64,000 bases of DNA. It comes from an uncultured Caldilineales bacterium (GTDB taxonomy: Bacteria; Chloroflexota; Anaerolineae; JAAEKA01). Positions 1 to 8,337 of this stretch are shown here, piece after piece. The notes below the pieces were generated by a model that worked only from the letters and a program-made list of their open reading frames with translations, ran no database searches and was not told the DNA's origin. The translations under genes and the position numbers were made by a program. How positions within the stretch are numbered: the stretch's first letter is position 1; every line of letters begins with the position of its first letter. The DNA lies in NCBI GenBank assembly GCA_937907455.1, contig CALESQ010000071.1, positions 3,124 to 67,123 of the forward strand, given 5' to 3'.

Positions 1-654
1 TGCCCGCTGTGCGATGGCCCGCTGGTGATGCAGCTCACCGACGAAGCTCAGGTGCGGCCTCACAACCAGTACGCCATGTCGAAGTACACGCAGGAGATGA
101 TCGCACTCAACTTGGGCCAGCGCTACGGCATCCCCACCGTGGGCATGCGCTATTCGATCACCCAGGGGCCGCGCCAGAGCTTCCGCAACGCCTATTCAGG
201 CATTTGTCGTATTTTCGTCACCCGCATGCTGGCTGGCCGTTCTCCTGTGGCTTATGAGGATGGCGGCCAACTGCGTGATTACGTCTACGTGGGCGATGTG
301 GCGCGTGCCAATGTGCTGGTGCTGGAGGACCCCCGCGCCGATTACCGCGTCTTCAATGTGGGCGGTGGTGAGGCCACCAGCGTGCTGCAATACGGCGCCC
401 TGGTGGCTGAGGTGCTGGGCGCAGAGTTGGGCGTCGCCGTACCGGGCGAATACCGCTTCGGCGACACGCGGCATATCGTCTCAGACATCAGCCGCCTGCG
501 CAGTCTCGGTTGGGAGCCGCGCATGCCGTTGCCGCAGATCATTGCCCTGTACGCCGATTGGGCCAGGCAGCAGCCCGATCTGGACGACTCTTACGCCCGC
601 GCCGAGGCCGTGATGAAGCAAATGGGCACGGTGCGCACCACATCCGCAGCCTAG
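1..654 (+). CDS. NAD-dependent epimerase/dehydratase, 5'-truncated by window edge
   Basis: The reading frame is open from base 1, so the N-terminus with the Rossmann glycine motif lies outside the window. What remains is the C-terminal part of an extended short-chain dehydrogenase of the nucleotide-sugar epimerase type. The YAMSK sequence near position 70 fits the catalytic YxxxK motif. It is followed by the substrate-binding stretch with RYSITQGPRQ, a DYVYVGDVA motif and FNVGGGE, all typical of UDP-glucose/dTDP-sugar epimerases. It lies 12 bases upstream of a nucleotidyltransferase-like gene and in front of a heptose-kinase-type gene, so a role in making an activated sugar for a surface polysaccharide is likely. 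The exact substrate cannot be told from this fragment. Confidence 0.85.
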   Translation, partial: CPLCDGPLVMQLTDEAQVRPHNQYAMSKYTQEMIALNLGQRYGIPTVGMRYSITQGPRQSFRNAYSGICRIFVTRMLAGRSPVAYEDGGQLRDYVYVGDVARANVLVLEDPRADYRVFNVGGGEATSVLQYGALVAEVLGAELGVAVPGEYRFGDTRHIVSDISRLRSLGWEPRMPLPQIIALYADWARQQPDLDDSYARAEAVMKQMGTVRTTSAA

Positions 655-666
655 CCCAGCACCACG

Positions 667-1851
667 ATGAAAGCCTCCCCACCTGCTGCTGATGCGATCG
701 AAACCGCGCTGCTGGCTCTGTGCCGCGGCCCGGTAGATGCAGCGGCGCTACAGGCGGTGGATTGGTCGCGGTTGGTTGAGTTGGCTGCGCTGCACGGGGT
801 GGCGGGGCAAGTGTGGCATAGCCTCACCGCGCAGGATGTGCTGCAAACCGTGCCGCAGCCCGCTCAAAACCATTTGCAGGCTGCGGTGCAGCAGGTGCGC
901 TTTGATGGCATGATCCACCTGCGCGAGATGGCCCTTGTCACCGCGGCGCTGGTTGCCGCGGGCCTCGAACCGATTTGGCTGAAGGGCCATGCGCTGGCCG
1001 ATCTGCTCTACGACGATCCCTTGATCCGCCCTTCCGGCGACCTGGATGTGCTGGTGCGCCCTGCCGAGGTGGCTGCTGCCGAGGCGGCGCTGTTGGCTGT
1101 GGGCTATCAGGCGCAATCAGCGGCACTGCACGATTACGAGTTGGCCCACAACTATCACGTCACTCTGCTGCGTGAGGTGCTGCCGGGTCGGGCGGTGCTG
1201 CTGGAACTGCATTGGGATTTGGGCGCCGTGGGCTTGTTTCGTTATGACCTTGCCGCTTGGCGCGCGGCCGCACAGCGCTTCACGCTGGTCGGGGTGGATC
1301 TGCCATTGCACCGCTTTGCGCCGGATGCTCAGCTTCTGCACCTGGCGCTGCACATGCGCAAGCATCGCTACGTGGGTCTGCGTTGGCTGATAGATGTGGC
1401 TACGCTGCTGCGTCGCTTTGATGCCAGCCTTGATTGGCCGGCGCTGGCCGCGGCTGCGCGGCAGGGTGGCTTTGCCACATTGCTTTACACCACCGTCACC
1501 CTGGCGCACAGCCTGTTCGCCGCCCCCCTTCCTGTTGGTTGGCCGTTGGGGTTGGCTCCATCGCCCCTGCGTCGGCGGCTGCTGCATTCCGTATTGACGC
1601 AGAATGCTTTGCTGGCGCCGGTGGAAACCGCCGATGAAGGCTGGACTCGCCTGGCCCCCGCCGAGGTGTTGCTGCTCGACAAGCCTTCAGTCATGGCGCG
1701 TGAACTGCTGCGGCGTCTTGCGCCGCCGGTGGAGAAACTCGCCGGACCAGAGGCAGCCGCGCTCAGCCGCAGTCAACGCCTGGCCCTGCGTACCCGCCGC
1801 CTGCTCCGCCGCACCCGCACGCTGATCAGCGACGGAGCGAGTAAGGAGTAA
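667..1851 (+). CDS. Uncharacterised nucleotidyltransferase-fold protein (NTP_transf_5-like)
   Basis: A 394-residue protein. The stretch WLKGHALADLLY followed by RPSGDLDVLV near residues 103-125 matches the signature of the NTP_transf_5 family, a degenerate nucleotidyltransferase fold often found in exopolysaccharide and lasso-peptide loci. The D-x-D in GDLDVLV would be the metal-binding pair. The rest is Ala/Leu-rich helix, and the C-terminus is very basic (RTRRLLRRTRT). It starts 12 bases after the epimerase stop and appears co-transcribed with it. The family has no firmly established substrate; a role in sugar or lipid-carrier modification is inferred from context only. Confidence 0.75.
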   Translation: MKASPPAADAIETALLALCRGPVDAAALQAVDWSRLVELAALHGVAGQVWHSLTAQDVLQTVPQPAQNHLQAAVQQVRFDGMIHLREMALVTAALVAAGLEPIWLKGHALADLLYDDPLIRPSGDLDVLVRPAEVAAAEAALLAVGYQAQSAALHDYELAHNYHVTLLREVLPGRAVLLELHWDLGAVGLFRYDLAAWRAAAQRFTLVGVDLPLHRFAPDAQLLHLALHMRKHRYVGLRWLIDVATLLRRFDASLDWPALAAAARQGGFATLLYTTVTLAHSLFAAPLPVGWPLGLAPSPLRRRLLHSVLTQNALLAPVETADEGWTRLAPAEVLLLDKPSVMARELLRRLAPPVEKLAGPEAAALSRSQRLALRTRRLLRRTRTLISDGASKE

Positions 1852-1866
1852 CGAGTAAGAAATTTA

Positions 1867-2015
1867 CCCGCCTTCGGCGTACCCGCCTTCGGCGTACCCG
1901 CCTACTTGTCTACCCGCCTTTGGCGTACCCGCCTACTTGTCTACCCGCCTTCGGCGTACTTGTCTACTTGTCTACCCGCCTTCGGCTTACCCGCCTTCGG
2001 CGTACTTCCCTACCC
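1867..2015. repeat. Short tandem repeat of 15-16 and 8-base units
   Basis: The gap before the GHMP kinase gene is filled with imperfect copies of a 15-base unit TACCCGCCTTCGGCG, interleaved with a TACCCGCCTACTTGTC variant and the 8-base unit TACTTGTC. Each CGCCTTCGGCG can fold into a 4-bp stem with a 3-base loop. The downstream reading frame is open through the repeat, which could mislead start prediction. Nothing else is visible in this gap. Confidence 0.85.
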
Positions 2016-3053
2016 ATGCTCATCGCACGCGCTCCTGTACGCATCTCACTGGCCGGTGGCGGCACTGATCTGCCGGCGTACTACACCCAATTCGGCGGCC
2101 TGGTGATCAACACCACCATAGACAAATATTTCTACGTCTTCCTGCGCGCCTTTGGTGAAGGCGAGGCGCTGCAAATCGCCTCATCCGATTACAGCACCTT
2201 TTACCGGCAAGACGCGGCCAACGGCGACGGCGCGCCCGTGGAGGGCACGCTCAAGCTGCCGCGCACCATTTTGCGCTATTTCGGTGTGGAGCAAGGCGTA
2301 TCCATGTTCCTCGCATCGGAAATACCCCCCGGCACCGGCCTCGGCTCCTCCAGCACCGTCACCGTAGCCATCAGCAAGGCGCTTAGCACCGCGCTGGGGC
2401 AACAGCTCAGCAAGCTGGAGCTGGCCGAATTGGCTTGTCGGCTGGAAATCGAGGAAATGGGCATGCCCATCGGCAAGCAGGATCAATACGCGGCCGCCTT
2501 CGGCGGGCTGAACGAGATCGAATTTAGCGCTACCGGCAGCCGCGTTACCCCGCTCAATCTTGCCTGGGAGACCAGCCAGCGTCTGCAAGACAACCTGATG
2601 CTTTTCTTCACCGGCCATTCGCGCAACTCGGCTGATATTCTCAAGGAGCAAACGCAGGCCAGCAAGAAATCCAGCTCCGGCACGGTAGAGGCGCTGCACC
2701 GCGTCAAGGCGATGGTGGCTGACGTGCGCGCCTGCCTCGCCAGCGGCGACCTGCACGCGTTCGGCGAGTTGCTGCATGAAAACTGGTTGCAGAAAAAACG
2801 CTTTGCGCCTGGGGTCACCAACACGCTGATTGATGACAGCTATGCCGAGGCACGTGCCCTGGGTGCGGTGGGTGGCAAGATCACCGGCGCCGGTGGCGGC
2901 GGCTTTTTGATGCTCTACTGCGAGCGCGCCCATCAGCCTGCGGTCACCGCGGCGCTGGCTGAGCGCGGCCTGCTGCGCATGGATTTTCGTTTCGACAGCA
3001 CCGGCGCACGCGTGCTGATGAACGCCGGCCTGAGCCTGACGCCCGCGCGCTGA
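2016..3053 (+). CDS. GHMP-family sugar kinase, D-glycero-D-manno-heptose 7-phosphate kinase-like (HddA type)
   Basis: The ATG at 2016 gives a 345-residue protein beginning MLIARAPVRISLAGGGTDLP, the classic N-terminus of HddA/fucokinase-like GHMP kinases. The open frame upstream runs through the tandem repeat and is rejected as coding. The ATP-binding GHMP motif is IPPGTGLGSSSTVTVAISKA around residues 99-118, and the C-terminal GGKITGAGGGGFLMLY is motif 3. HddA phosphorylates heptose-7-phosphate at C1 on the way to GDP-heptose. A GmhB-type phosphatase two genes downstream would supply the next step, so a heptose branch of surface polysaccharide synthesis is a reasonable inference. Another C1-sugar kinase specificity remains possible. 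Confidence 0.85.
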   Translation: MLIARAPVRISLAGGGTDLPAYYTQFGGLVINTTIDKYFYVFLRAFGEGEALQIASSDYSTFYRQDAANGDGAPVEGTLKLPRTILRYFGVEQGVSMFLASEIPPGTGLGSSSTVTVAISKALSTALGQQLSKLELAELACRLEIEEMGMPIGKQDQYAAAFGGLNEIEFSATGSRVTPLNLAWETSQRLQDNLMLFFTGHSRNSADILKEQTQASKKSSSGTVEALHRVKAMVADVRACLASGDLHAFGELLHENWLQKKRFAPGVTNTLIDDSYAEARALGAVGGKITGAGGGGFLMLYCERAHQPAVTAALAERGLLRMDFRFDSTGARVLMNAGLSLTPAR

Positions 3054-3076
3054 TACCTCTGAAAGCTTCTCTCGGC

Positions 3077-4546
3077 ATGTCCGCATCATCCCTTAAACCC
3101 TCTGCCAAACGCGACGCTGCGCGGCTCACCCTGGCGCTTGTGCTGCTGGATGCCGCGGCGTTGGCCCTGGCGCTGGTGGCTGCCTACTGGCTGCGCATCA
3201 GTTCTGGCCTGCTGCCGGCGCGCGCCTTTGAGGAATTCCCCGTTTACCTGCGCATCAGCGCGCTGCTGGTGCCCATCTTCTTGCTGCTCTTCTTTTTCAA
3301 CAACCTGTACGATTTGCGCGTAGCCCGCGGCGGGCTGGAGATGTACGCCCACATCGCCAAATCGCTGGTGTTCGGCGTGGTAGCGGTGATTATGGTGGGC
3401 TATTGGGTGCGCATTGCCGTACTCAGCCGCGGCTGGCTGATGCTGATTTTCGCCTTTGGCCTGCTTTTCGTGGGCAGCGAACGTTTCCTGGTGCGCCGTG
3501 CCCTCGCCTTGGCCCACCGCCGGGGGCGGATGCGCGCCCGCGCCCTCATCGTGGGGGCCAACGAGCAAGGACAGGCCATTGCCCGCCAGTTTCAGGCTGT
3601 CAGCGGTGCAGGGGTGGATGTGGTGGGATTTATTGATGATTTTCTGCCCGTCGGTGCGCCCTTGCCGCTGATGGATGCCACAGGCGCGGCTTTGCGCGTG
3701 CTGGGCGGGCCGGATCGCCTGCTGGATGTGGCGCAGCAGCAGCATGTGGATGAGGTAGTGGTGGTCACCAACGCCGTGGCCTGGGAGACTTTTCAGGAAA
3801 TTATGCAGCGCTACAGCGCCGACAGCAGCGCATCCCCGTTCAGCATGACCCTCTCCCCCGGCTTCTACGAGATCATGACCACCGGCGTGCAGGTGACGCA
3901 CCGCGCCTACGTGCCGCTGCTGCTGGTCAACCGTGAGCGTATCACCGGCGCGGACAAGCTGCTCAAGGTGGCGTTGGATTACAGCCTGGCCTTGCTGGTG
4001 TTGCTGCCCGCGCTGCCGCTGCTGGGGCTGATCGGCCTGGCACTGCGCGGGCGCGGCGCAGTGATCGAGCGCCACCAGGTACTGCGTGCCGGTGGCGGAT
4101 CGTTCATCACCTGGAAGTTTCACACCGGCCTGGGTGATACCCCGCGGCCCGGCTTTGCCCATCCGCTGGCTAATGGCGAAGACAGCCGTGACCGGCAAAT
4201 CGGGCGCAGCAGCCGTTTGCAGCATCTGCTCTACAGCACCGGCCTGGACAAGCTGCCGCAGCTTGTCAACATCCTGCGCGGCGAAATGAGCTGGGTGGGG
4301 CCGCGCACCGTGTCGCTGCATCAGGTAGAGTTGCACGCACCCTGGCTGCCCAACCTGCTCACCGTGAAGTCGGGCATCACCGGGCCGTGGGCCGTAGGTG
4401 GCGAGCGTACCCTGGCCGAGGAGATGCGCCTGACCATGATCTACATACGCAACTGGACGATCTGGCTGGACTTGCAGGTGCTGATGCAAACCGCGGGCCG
4501 CGTGCTGCGCCGCGAGCGCGGCAAGGCGCGCCTGCCGGAGCGTTGA
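3077..4546 (+). CDS. Exopolysaccharide polyprenyl glycosylphosphotransferase (WbaP/WcaJ-like), altered catalytic dyad
   Basis: A 489-residue membrane enzyme expected to move a sugar-phosphate onto polyprenyl phosphate, the first membrane step of polysaccharide assembly. There are four N-terminal hydrophobic helices (about 15-135), a CoA-binding-like Rossmann domain (about 150-280, ALIVGANEQGQ), a re-entrant helix (DYSLALLVLLPALPLLGLIG) and the C-terminal transferase domain ending in ILRGEMSWVGPRT. In this family the conserved LDELPQ carries the Asp-Glu dyad used for covalent catalysis. Here it reads LDKLPQ (Asp391, Lys392), and KFRxM is KFHTG. Activity is therefore uncertain. Its neighbours are sugar-activating genes on both sides. 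Confidence 0.88.
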   Translation: MSASSLKPSAKRDAARLTLALVLLDAAALALALVAAYWLRISSGLLPARAFEEFPVYLRISALLVPIFLLLFFFNNLYDLRVARGGLEMYAHIAKSLVFGVVAVIMVGYWVRIAVLSRGWLMLIFAFGLLFVGSERFLVRRALALAHRRGRMRARALIVGANEQGQAIARQFQAVSGAGVDVVGFIDDFLPVGAPLPLMDATGAALRVLGGPDRLLDVAQQQHVDEVVVVTNAVAWETFQEIMQRYSADSSASPFSMTLSPGFYEIMTTGVQVTHRAYVPLLLVNRERITGADKLLKVALDYSLALLVLLPALPLLGLIGLALRGRGAVIERHQVLRAGGGSFITWKFHTGLGDTPRPGFAHPLANGEDSRDRQIGRSSRLQHLLYSTGLDKLPQLVNILRGEMSWVGPRTVSLHQVELHAPWLPNLLTVKSGITGPWAVGGERTLAEEMRLTMIYIRNWTIWLDLQVLMQTAGRVLRRERGKARLPER

Positions 4547-4550
4547 GCCG

Positions 4551-5165
4551 ATGCAGCCATTGACCTGCTTTCCCTCTCCGCTCACAGCGTTGGACACGCT
4601 GCGCCCTGTGCTGTTTCTCGACCGTGACGGCGTGCTCAACGAGAATCGTGCCGACTATGTGCGCACCTGGGAGCAGGTAGAGTTTCTGCCCGGCGTGTTT
4701 GAGGCTCTGCGCGCGTTGGCTGCTTCGTCCGTGGCAGTAGTGGTGGTGACGAACCAATCTGCGGTGGGGCGCGGGCTGATGACCGTAGACACCCTGGCGG
4801 CCATCCATCACCGCATGGCTGCGGCCATCAGCGCCGCCGGGGGGCGCGTAGATGCCTTTTACGCCTGTCCGCACGCCCCTGCTGCGCACTGTACCTGCCG
4901 CAAGCCACGGCCGGGAATGCTGTTGCAGGCCGCGGCCGATCTGAACCTGGATTTAAGCCGGTCGTGGCTGGTGGGGGATGCCGTCAGCGACATAGAGGCG
5001 GCCGTGGCTGCTGGCAGCGTGCCGCTGTTGGTACTCACCGGCCGCGGCGCGCGTCAGCAGGCTGGCCTGCTCAGCGCCGGCCTGGCGCATGTGCCCGTGC
5101 TGCCCGATCTCGCCGCCGCGGTGCGGTGGATGCTGGGGCGCACTGACCGCCTGGCTGAGTTTTAA
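4551..5165 (+). CDS. gmhB: HAD-IIIA phosphatase, GmhB-type (D,D-heptose 1,7-bisphosphate 7-phosphatase)
   Basis: A 204-residue HAD-superfamily phosphatase. The nucleophile motif LFLDRDGVLN places Asp24 and Asp26. Motif 2 is VVVVTNQSAVGRG, and the loop CPHAPAAHCTCRKPRPG holds the Cys/His zinc site typical of GmhB. WLVGDAVSDIEAA is motif 4. GmhB removes the C7 phosphate from heptose bisphosphate; closely related histidinol-phosphatase domains share these motifs. It begins 4 bases after the sugar-transferase stop, so it is the last gene of the polysaccharide operon. With the HddA-type kinase it forms two consecutive steps of NDP-heptose synthesis. Confidence 0.85.
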   Translation: MQPLTCFPSPLTALDTLRPVLFLDRDGVLNENRADYVRTWEQVEFLPGVFEALRALAASSVAVVVVTNQSAVGRGLMTVDTLAAIHHRMAAAISAAGGRVDAFYACPHAPAAHCTCRKPRPGMLLQAAADLNLDLSRSWLVGDAVSDIEAAVAAGSVPLLVLTGRGARQQAGLLSAGLAHVPVLPDLAAAVRWMLGRTDRLAEF

Positions 5166-5190
5166 CCCTCCCCGGCAATTCTTGACCCGT

Positions 5191-5219
5191 TGGGCAAAAC
5201 AGGGCAGATGTGGTACACT
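5191..5219 (+). promoter_or_regulatory. Possible extended -10 promoter for the ATPase/TPR operon
   Basis: TGGTACACT at 5211-5219 has the extended -10 form TG-n-TAnAcT, with only a weak -35 (TGGGCA) 17 bases upstream. It sits 55 bases before the ATG at 5275, which has its own GAGG Shine-Dalgarno at 5266-5269. Confidence 0.4.
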
Positions 5220-5274
5220 CGACAGGCAAACAAGCCACTTGGTGGTAATTTTTTTCAGTATCTGCGAGGCAACG

Positions 5275-6600
5275 ATGACTGCAAGCACTTCGTCTGATAG
5301 CGCATTGTGGGCAGGGCAGGATCCACTTCAACCCGCGGATAAGCTCGAAGATGTCATTTTTCTCTTCAATCCACAAAAAGCATTGGATGATGACTATTTG
5401 CGCTTCTATGTGGATCGCCATAGCCCGGCGCGGCGCGACATGGCAACGCAATTGCGCGTCAACGACCTGCGGCGCGGCCAACATATCAAGCTGCTTTTCA
5501 CCGGCCACTCAGGCAGCGGCAAGTCCACGGAATTAAACCGGCTGTGTCAGGAACTGGAGCAGGAGTTTTTCGTGGTCAAGGTATCAACCAGCTCCATTGT
5601 CCAGCCGACTGATCTGACCGCAGTTGATGTAGTGCTGATCGGAGCGATGGCTTTGTTTCGCGCTGCAACCGAGGTGCAGGTGTTGAGTAAAGCGCCGGCG
5701 CAGCACCTGCAAGAGCTGTGGACCGGGCTTTCCAATTTCGTGAGCGATCGGGTATTCGGCAAGCTGCCTTACCGCGCACCGGCTGAAGGCCTGGAAATCG
5801 GCGGCAAGGTCAGTGCCCTGGTCTTTGAGTTTGAAAGTAAATACAAGACAGAAGCTGCCAGCCGTGAGCAGATTCGCGAGCGCATGAAAGATCGCTTGTC
5901 TGAGGTGTTTAGCCGGATTAAAGAGGTGGCAGATGTGGTGCGCACGCACACCGGCCGGCCGGTGGTGCTGGTGTTCGACGACACCGACAAGCCGGATCGC
6001 CAACGGGGACGTGAGCTTTTCTTTGACAGCGCCACTACTTTGCGCTCATTCAACTGCTCTGTGATCTACACTTTCAACATTGCGCTGTGGTACGATTCGG
6101 AATTCAAGTATTTTCGTGAGCTTTACGGACAGCGGGTGCTGCTGCCCAATATCAGCCTGTACCGACGTGATGGCACGCTCATTCAGGAAGGGTGGGCACT
6201 GATGCGTGCTATCCTGCACCGTCGCATGCATCCAATGATGGCTACAGACCAGGCCAGCGAAGAGCTGATCAAAGCCAGTGGCGGTCTGGTGCGCACCTTG
6301 ATCGGGCTGACGCAATTCGCCGCGGTGAATGCGCTGGGGCGCGGGGCAGTGCGCATCGAACTGCGCGATGTGCAACGGGCTACGGTTGAGCTGCGCAATG
6401 ACTTCATCGCCGCGCTGGCACAGAACGATTATACCCTGTTGGCGGAGCGCAGCCGCAGCAAGCTGCTGAGCAACAATTCCGGCATTCAGGGACTGCTGCA
6501 ATCGCTGGCCTTGCTGCAATATGAAGATGAAACCGGCGAGGCCTGGTGTGACGTGCATCCGCTGGTGGCGACCATTCTGCAGGAGCGCGGGCTGCTATGA
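5275..6600 (+). CDS. P-loop ATPase of a paired ATPase/TPR module
   Basis: The start at 5275 follows GAGG by 5 bases and gives 441 residues; the longer open frame from 5089 overlaps gmhB and lacks support. Walker A is GHSGSGKST (77-85) and Walker B is VVLVFDDTDKP (230-239), so it should hydrolyse ATP. The N-terminus (LFNPQKALDDDYLRFYVDRH) and the post-Walker A helix resemble uncharacterised ATP-binding proteins of Cyanobacteria and Chloroflexota that carry FTGHxGxGKSTEL. The C-terminus looks helical with winged-helix character, as in STAND-type NTPases. No transmembrane segment is seen. The stop overlaps the start of the TPR gene (ATGA), so the two are translationally coupled. Function is unknown; a regulatory or defence switch is an inference. 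Confidence 0.8.
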   Translation: MTASTSSDSALWAGQDPLQPADKLEDVIFLFNPQKALDDDYLRFYVDRHSPARRDMATQLRVNDLRRGQHIKLLFTGHSGSGKSTELNRLCQELEQEFFVVKVSTSSIVQPTDLTAVDVVLIGAMALFRAATEVQVLSKAPAQHLQELWTGLSNFVSDRVFGKLPYRAPAEGLEIGGKVSALVFEFESKYKTEAASREQIRERMKDRLSEVFSRIKEVADVVRTHTGRPVVLVFDDTDKPDRQRGRELFFDSATTLRSFNCSVIYTFNIALWYDSEFKYFRELYGQRVLLPNISLYRRDGTLIQEGWALMRAILHRRMHPMMATDQASEELIKASGGLVRTLIGLTQFAAVNALGRGAVRIELRDVQRATVELRNDFIAALAQNDYTLLAERSRSKLLSNNSGIQGLLQSLALLQYEDETGEAWCDVHPLVATILQERGLL

Positions 6601-8300
6601 CCCTCAGCGGCGCGCCACCCGCGGGCTGGGCAGACGCCTCCGCACCGGCCATCCTGTTTGGCAACGGCGACCGCGGCCACGCCGTGACCAGGGATGACTT
6701 TATCAACCTGTTGCTGCTGTTGCGCCATGCGCGCGCGGGCTGCTGGGCCTTTGCCCTTTACAACCAGGTGGCCGTGCGCGAGGAGGTGGTGGCTGCCTTG
6801 CGTGCCCAGCTTGCGCCGCTGCCGGTCTATCAGTGGACTTATTCGCCGCATAATCCCTTTCCCACGTCCTATCTGGAGTTGATCCCGCCGGAGCAGCGCA
6901 GCCAGCGCGCGGTGGTCTTTTTGTTCGATTTCGAGCGCGCCGGCGAGCAAGTGTGGAAGTCGCTGGACTACAACCGCGAGCAGTTTTCCGCCCATCCCCA
7001 CGGCCTGGTGTTCTGGATGACGCCTGCGGGGCGTGGCTACGCCGCGCGCCAGGCTGCGCACTTCTGGGCGCAGCGCAGCGGCGTGTTTGATTTTACCACC
7101 GACCATCCTATGCAGGTTGGGCAGATGCAGGCGTTGATTGAGTCCGATCTGCATCTGGACAGCCGTGAAGAGGCAGAGCGCCAGTTGCGCCTTTACCTGG
7201 GCTTGCTGGAGGAAGCTCAGAGCCAGAGCGACGCACCCCCACTTTGGCGCGCCGGTTTGCACGGACGGATTAGCCGCCTGGCTCGTCATCTGGCGCAATA
7301 CCCGATCGCCCAAGAGCAGGGAGAAGCTGCTTTGGCCCTCTTTCGGGCTAGCGGCGACCGCGCCGGCGAAGGCACCATGCTCAACAACATCTCGCTCATT
7401 TACCAGGCGCAGGGGGACTACGGCCGGGCGCTGGGCTATCTGGAGCGTTCGTTGGCGATTCGGCAGGAGATCGGCGACCGCGCCGGCCAAGGTGCCTCAC
7501 TCAACAACATCTCGCAGATTTACCAGGCGCAGGGGGACTACGGCCGGGCGCTGGGCTATCTGGAGCGTGCGTTGGCGATCGCGGAAGCGATCGGCGACCG
7601 CGCCGGTGAAGGTGTCGCACTCAACAACATCTCGCAGATTTACCAGGCGCAGGGGGACTACGGCCGGGCGCTGGGCTATCTGGAGCGTGCGTTGGCGATC
7701 GCGGAAGCGATCGGCGACCGCGCCGGTGAAGGTGTCGCACTCAACAACATCTCGCAGATTTACCAGGCGCAGGGGGACTACGGCCGGGCGCTGGGCTATC
7801 TGGAGCGTGCGTTGGCGATCGCGGAAGCGATCGGCGACCGCGCCGGCGAAGGCACTATGCTCAGCAACATCTCGCAGATTTACGATGCGCAGGGGGACTA
7901 CGCGGGGGCGCTGGGCTATCTGGAGCGTGCGTTGGCGATCCAGCAGGAGATCGGCGACCGCGCCGGTGAAGGCACCACGCTCAACAATCTGGCGGCATTG
8001 GCTCACGCGCAGGGGGACTACGGCCGGGCGCTGGGCTATCTGGAGCGTGCGTTGGCGATCGCGGAGGCGATCGGCGACCGCGCCGGCCTGTGCGCCACCT
8101 TGTTCAACCTGGGCCACCGTTATGCGCAGAACGAGCAAATGGAGGAGGCGTTGGCTGCCTGGCTGAGGGCGTACCGCATCGCCACGGAGATCAACCTGGC
8201 GCGGGTGTTGCAGGCGCTGGCCGACCTGGCTCCACAGCTCGGCCTGCCGGCGGGCCTGGCGGGCTGGGAGGAGTTGGCGCAGGCCATGGATCGCGCGTAG
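6597..8300 (+). CDS. TPR-repeat protein with a STAND-associated N-terminal domain
   Basis: A 567-residue protein coupled to the ATPase by a 4-base overlap. Residues 1-195 form a globular domain with SQRAVVFLFDFERAG, then SLDYNREQF, LVFWMTP, and HFWAQRSGVFDF. Similar segments (L-x-W-x-R-D-x-F, PLVFWL, FWxWRSGVF) occur in front of TPRs in bacterial STAND/conflict-type proteins. Residues about 252-531 are seven 40-residue TPR units (GDRAGEG..LNNISQIYQAQGDYGRALGYLERALAIAEAI). The middle units are nearly identical in DNA as well as protein. The C-terminal repeat is degenerate. It probably acts as a ligand- or protein-binding partner of the ATPase. No catalytic effector is recognisable. Confidence 0.8.
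   Translation: MTLSGAPPAGWADASAPAILFGNGDRGHAVTRDDFINLLLLLRHARAGCWAFALYNQVAVREEVVAALRAQLAPLPVYQWTYSPHNPFPTSYLELIPPEQRSQRAVVFLFDFERAGEQVWKSLDYNREQFSAHPHGLVFWMTPAGRGYAARQAAHFWAQRSGVFDFTTDHPMQVGQMQALIESDLHLDSREEAERQLRLYLGLLEEAQSQSDAPPLWRAGLHGRISRLARHLAQYPIAQEQGEAALALFRASGDRAGEGTMLNNISLIYQAQGDYGRALGYLERSLAIRQEIGDRAGQGASLNNISQIYQAQGDYGRALGYLERALAIAEAIGDRAGEGVALNNISQIYQAQGDYGRALGYLERALAIAEAIGDRAGEGVALNNISQIYQAQGDYGRALGYLERALAIAEAIGDRAGEGTMLSNISQIYDAQGDYAGALGYLERALAIQQEIGDRAGEGTTLNNLAALAHAQGDYGRALGYLERALAIAEAIGDRAGLCATLFNLGHRYAQNEQMEEALAAWLRAYRIATEINLARVLQALADLAPQLGLPAGLAGWEELAQAMDRA
7351..8090 (+). repeat. 120-base internal tandem repeat in the TPR gene
   Basis: Six to seven direct copies of a 120-base unit each encode one 40-residue TPR. 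Bases 7561-7680 and 7681-7800 are identical, and the match offset by 120 bases continues unbroken from 7501 for more than 220 bases. This indicates recent duplication or ongoing homogenisation. Confidence 0.95.
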
Positions 8301-8337
8301 GATCAAGACAGGGTCGCCAGCAAGCGGCGCGGCCTGC

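Noticed and set aside
3086..4639. Long antisense open frame (517 codons) opposite the sugar transferase gene
   Set aside because: Gln/His/Ala-rich translation without family features; it arises from the codon bias of the real plus-strand gene.
5089..5274. Extended N-terminus of the ATPase
   Set aside because: It overlaps gmhB and the candidate promoter; ATG at 5275 has a proper ribosome site.
7138..8166. Second plus-strand frame through the TPR repeats (342 codons)
   Set aside because: Open only because a stop-free 120-base unit is repeated; Arg/Ser/Trp-rich translation is not protein-like.
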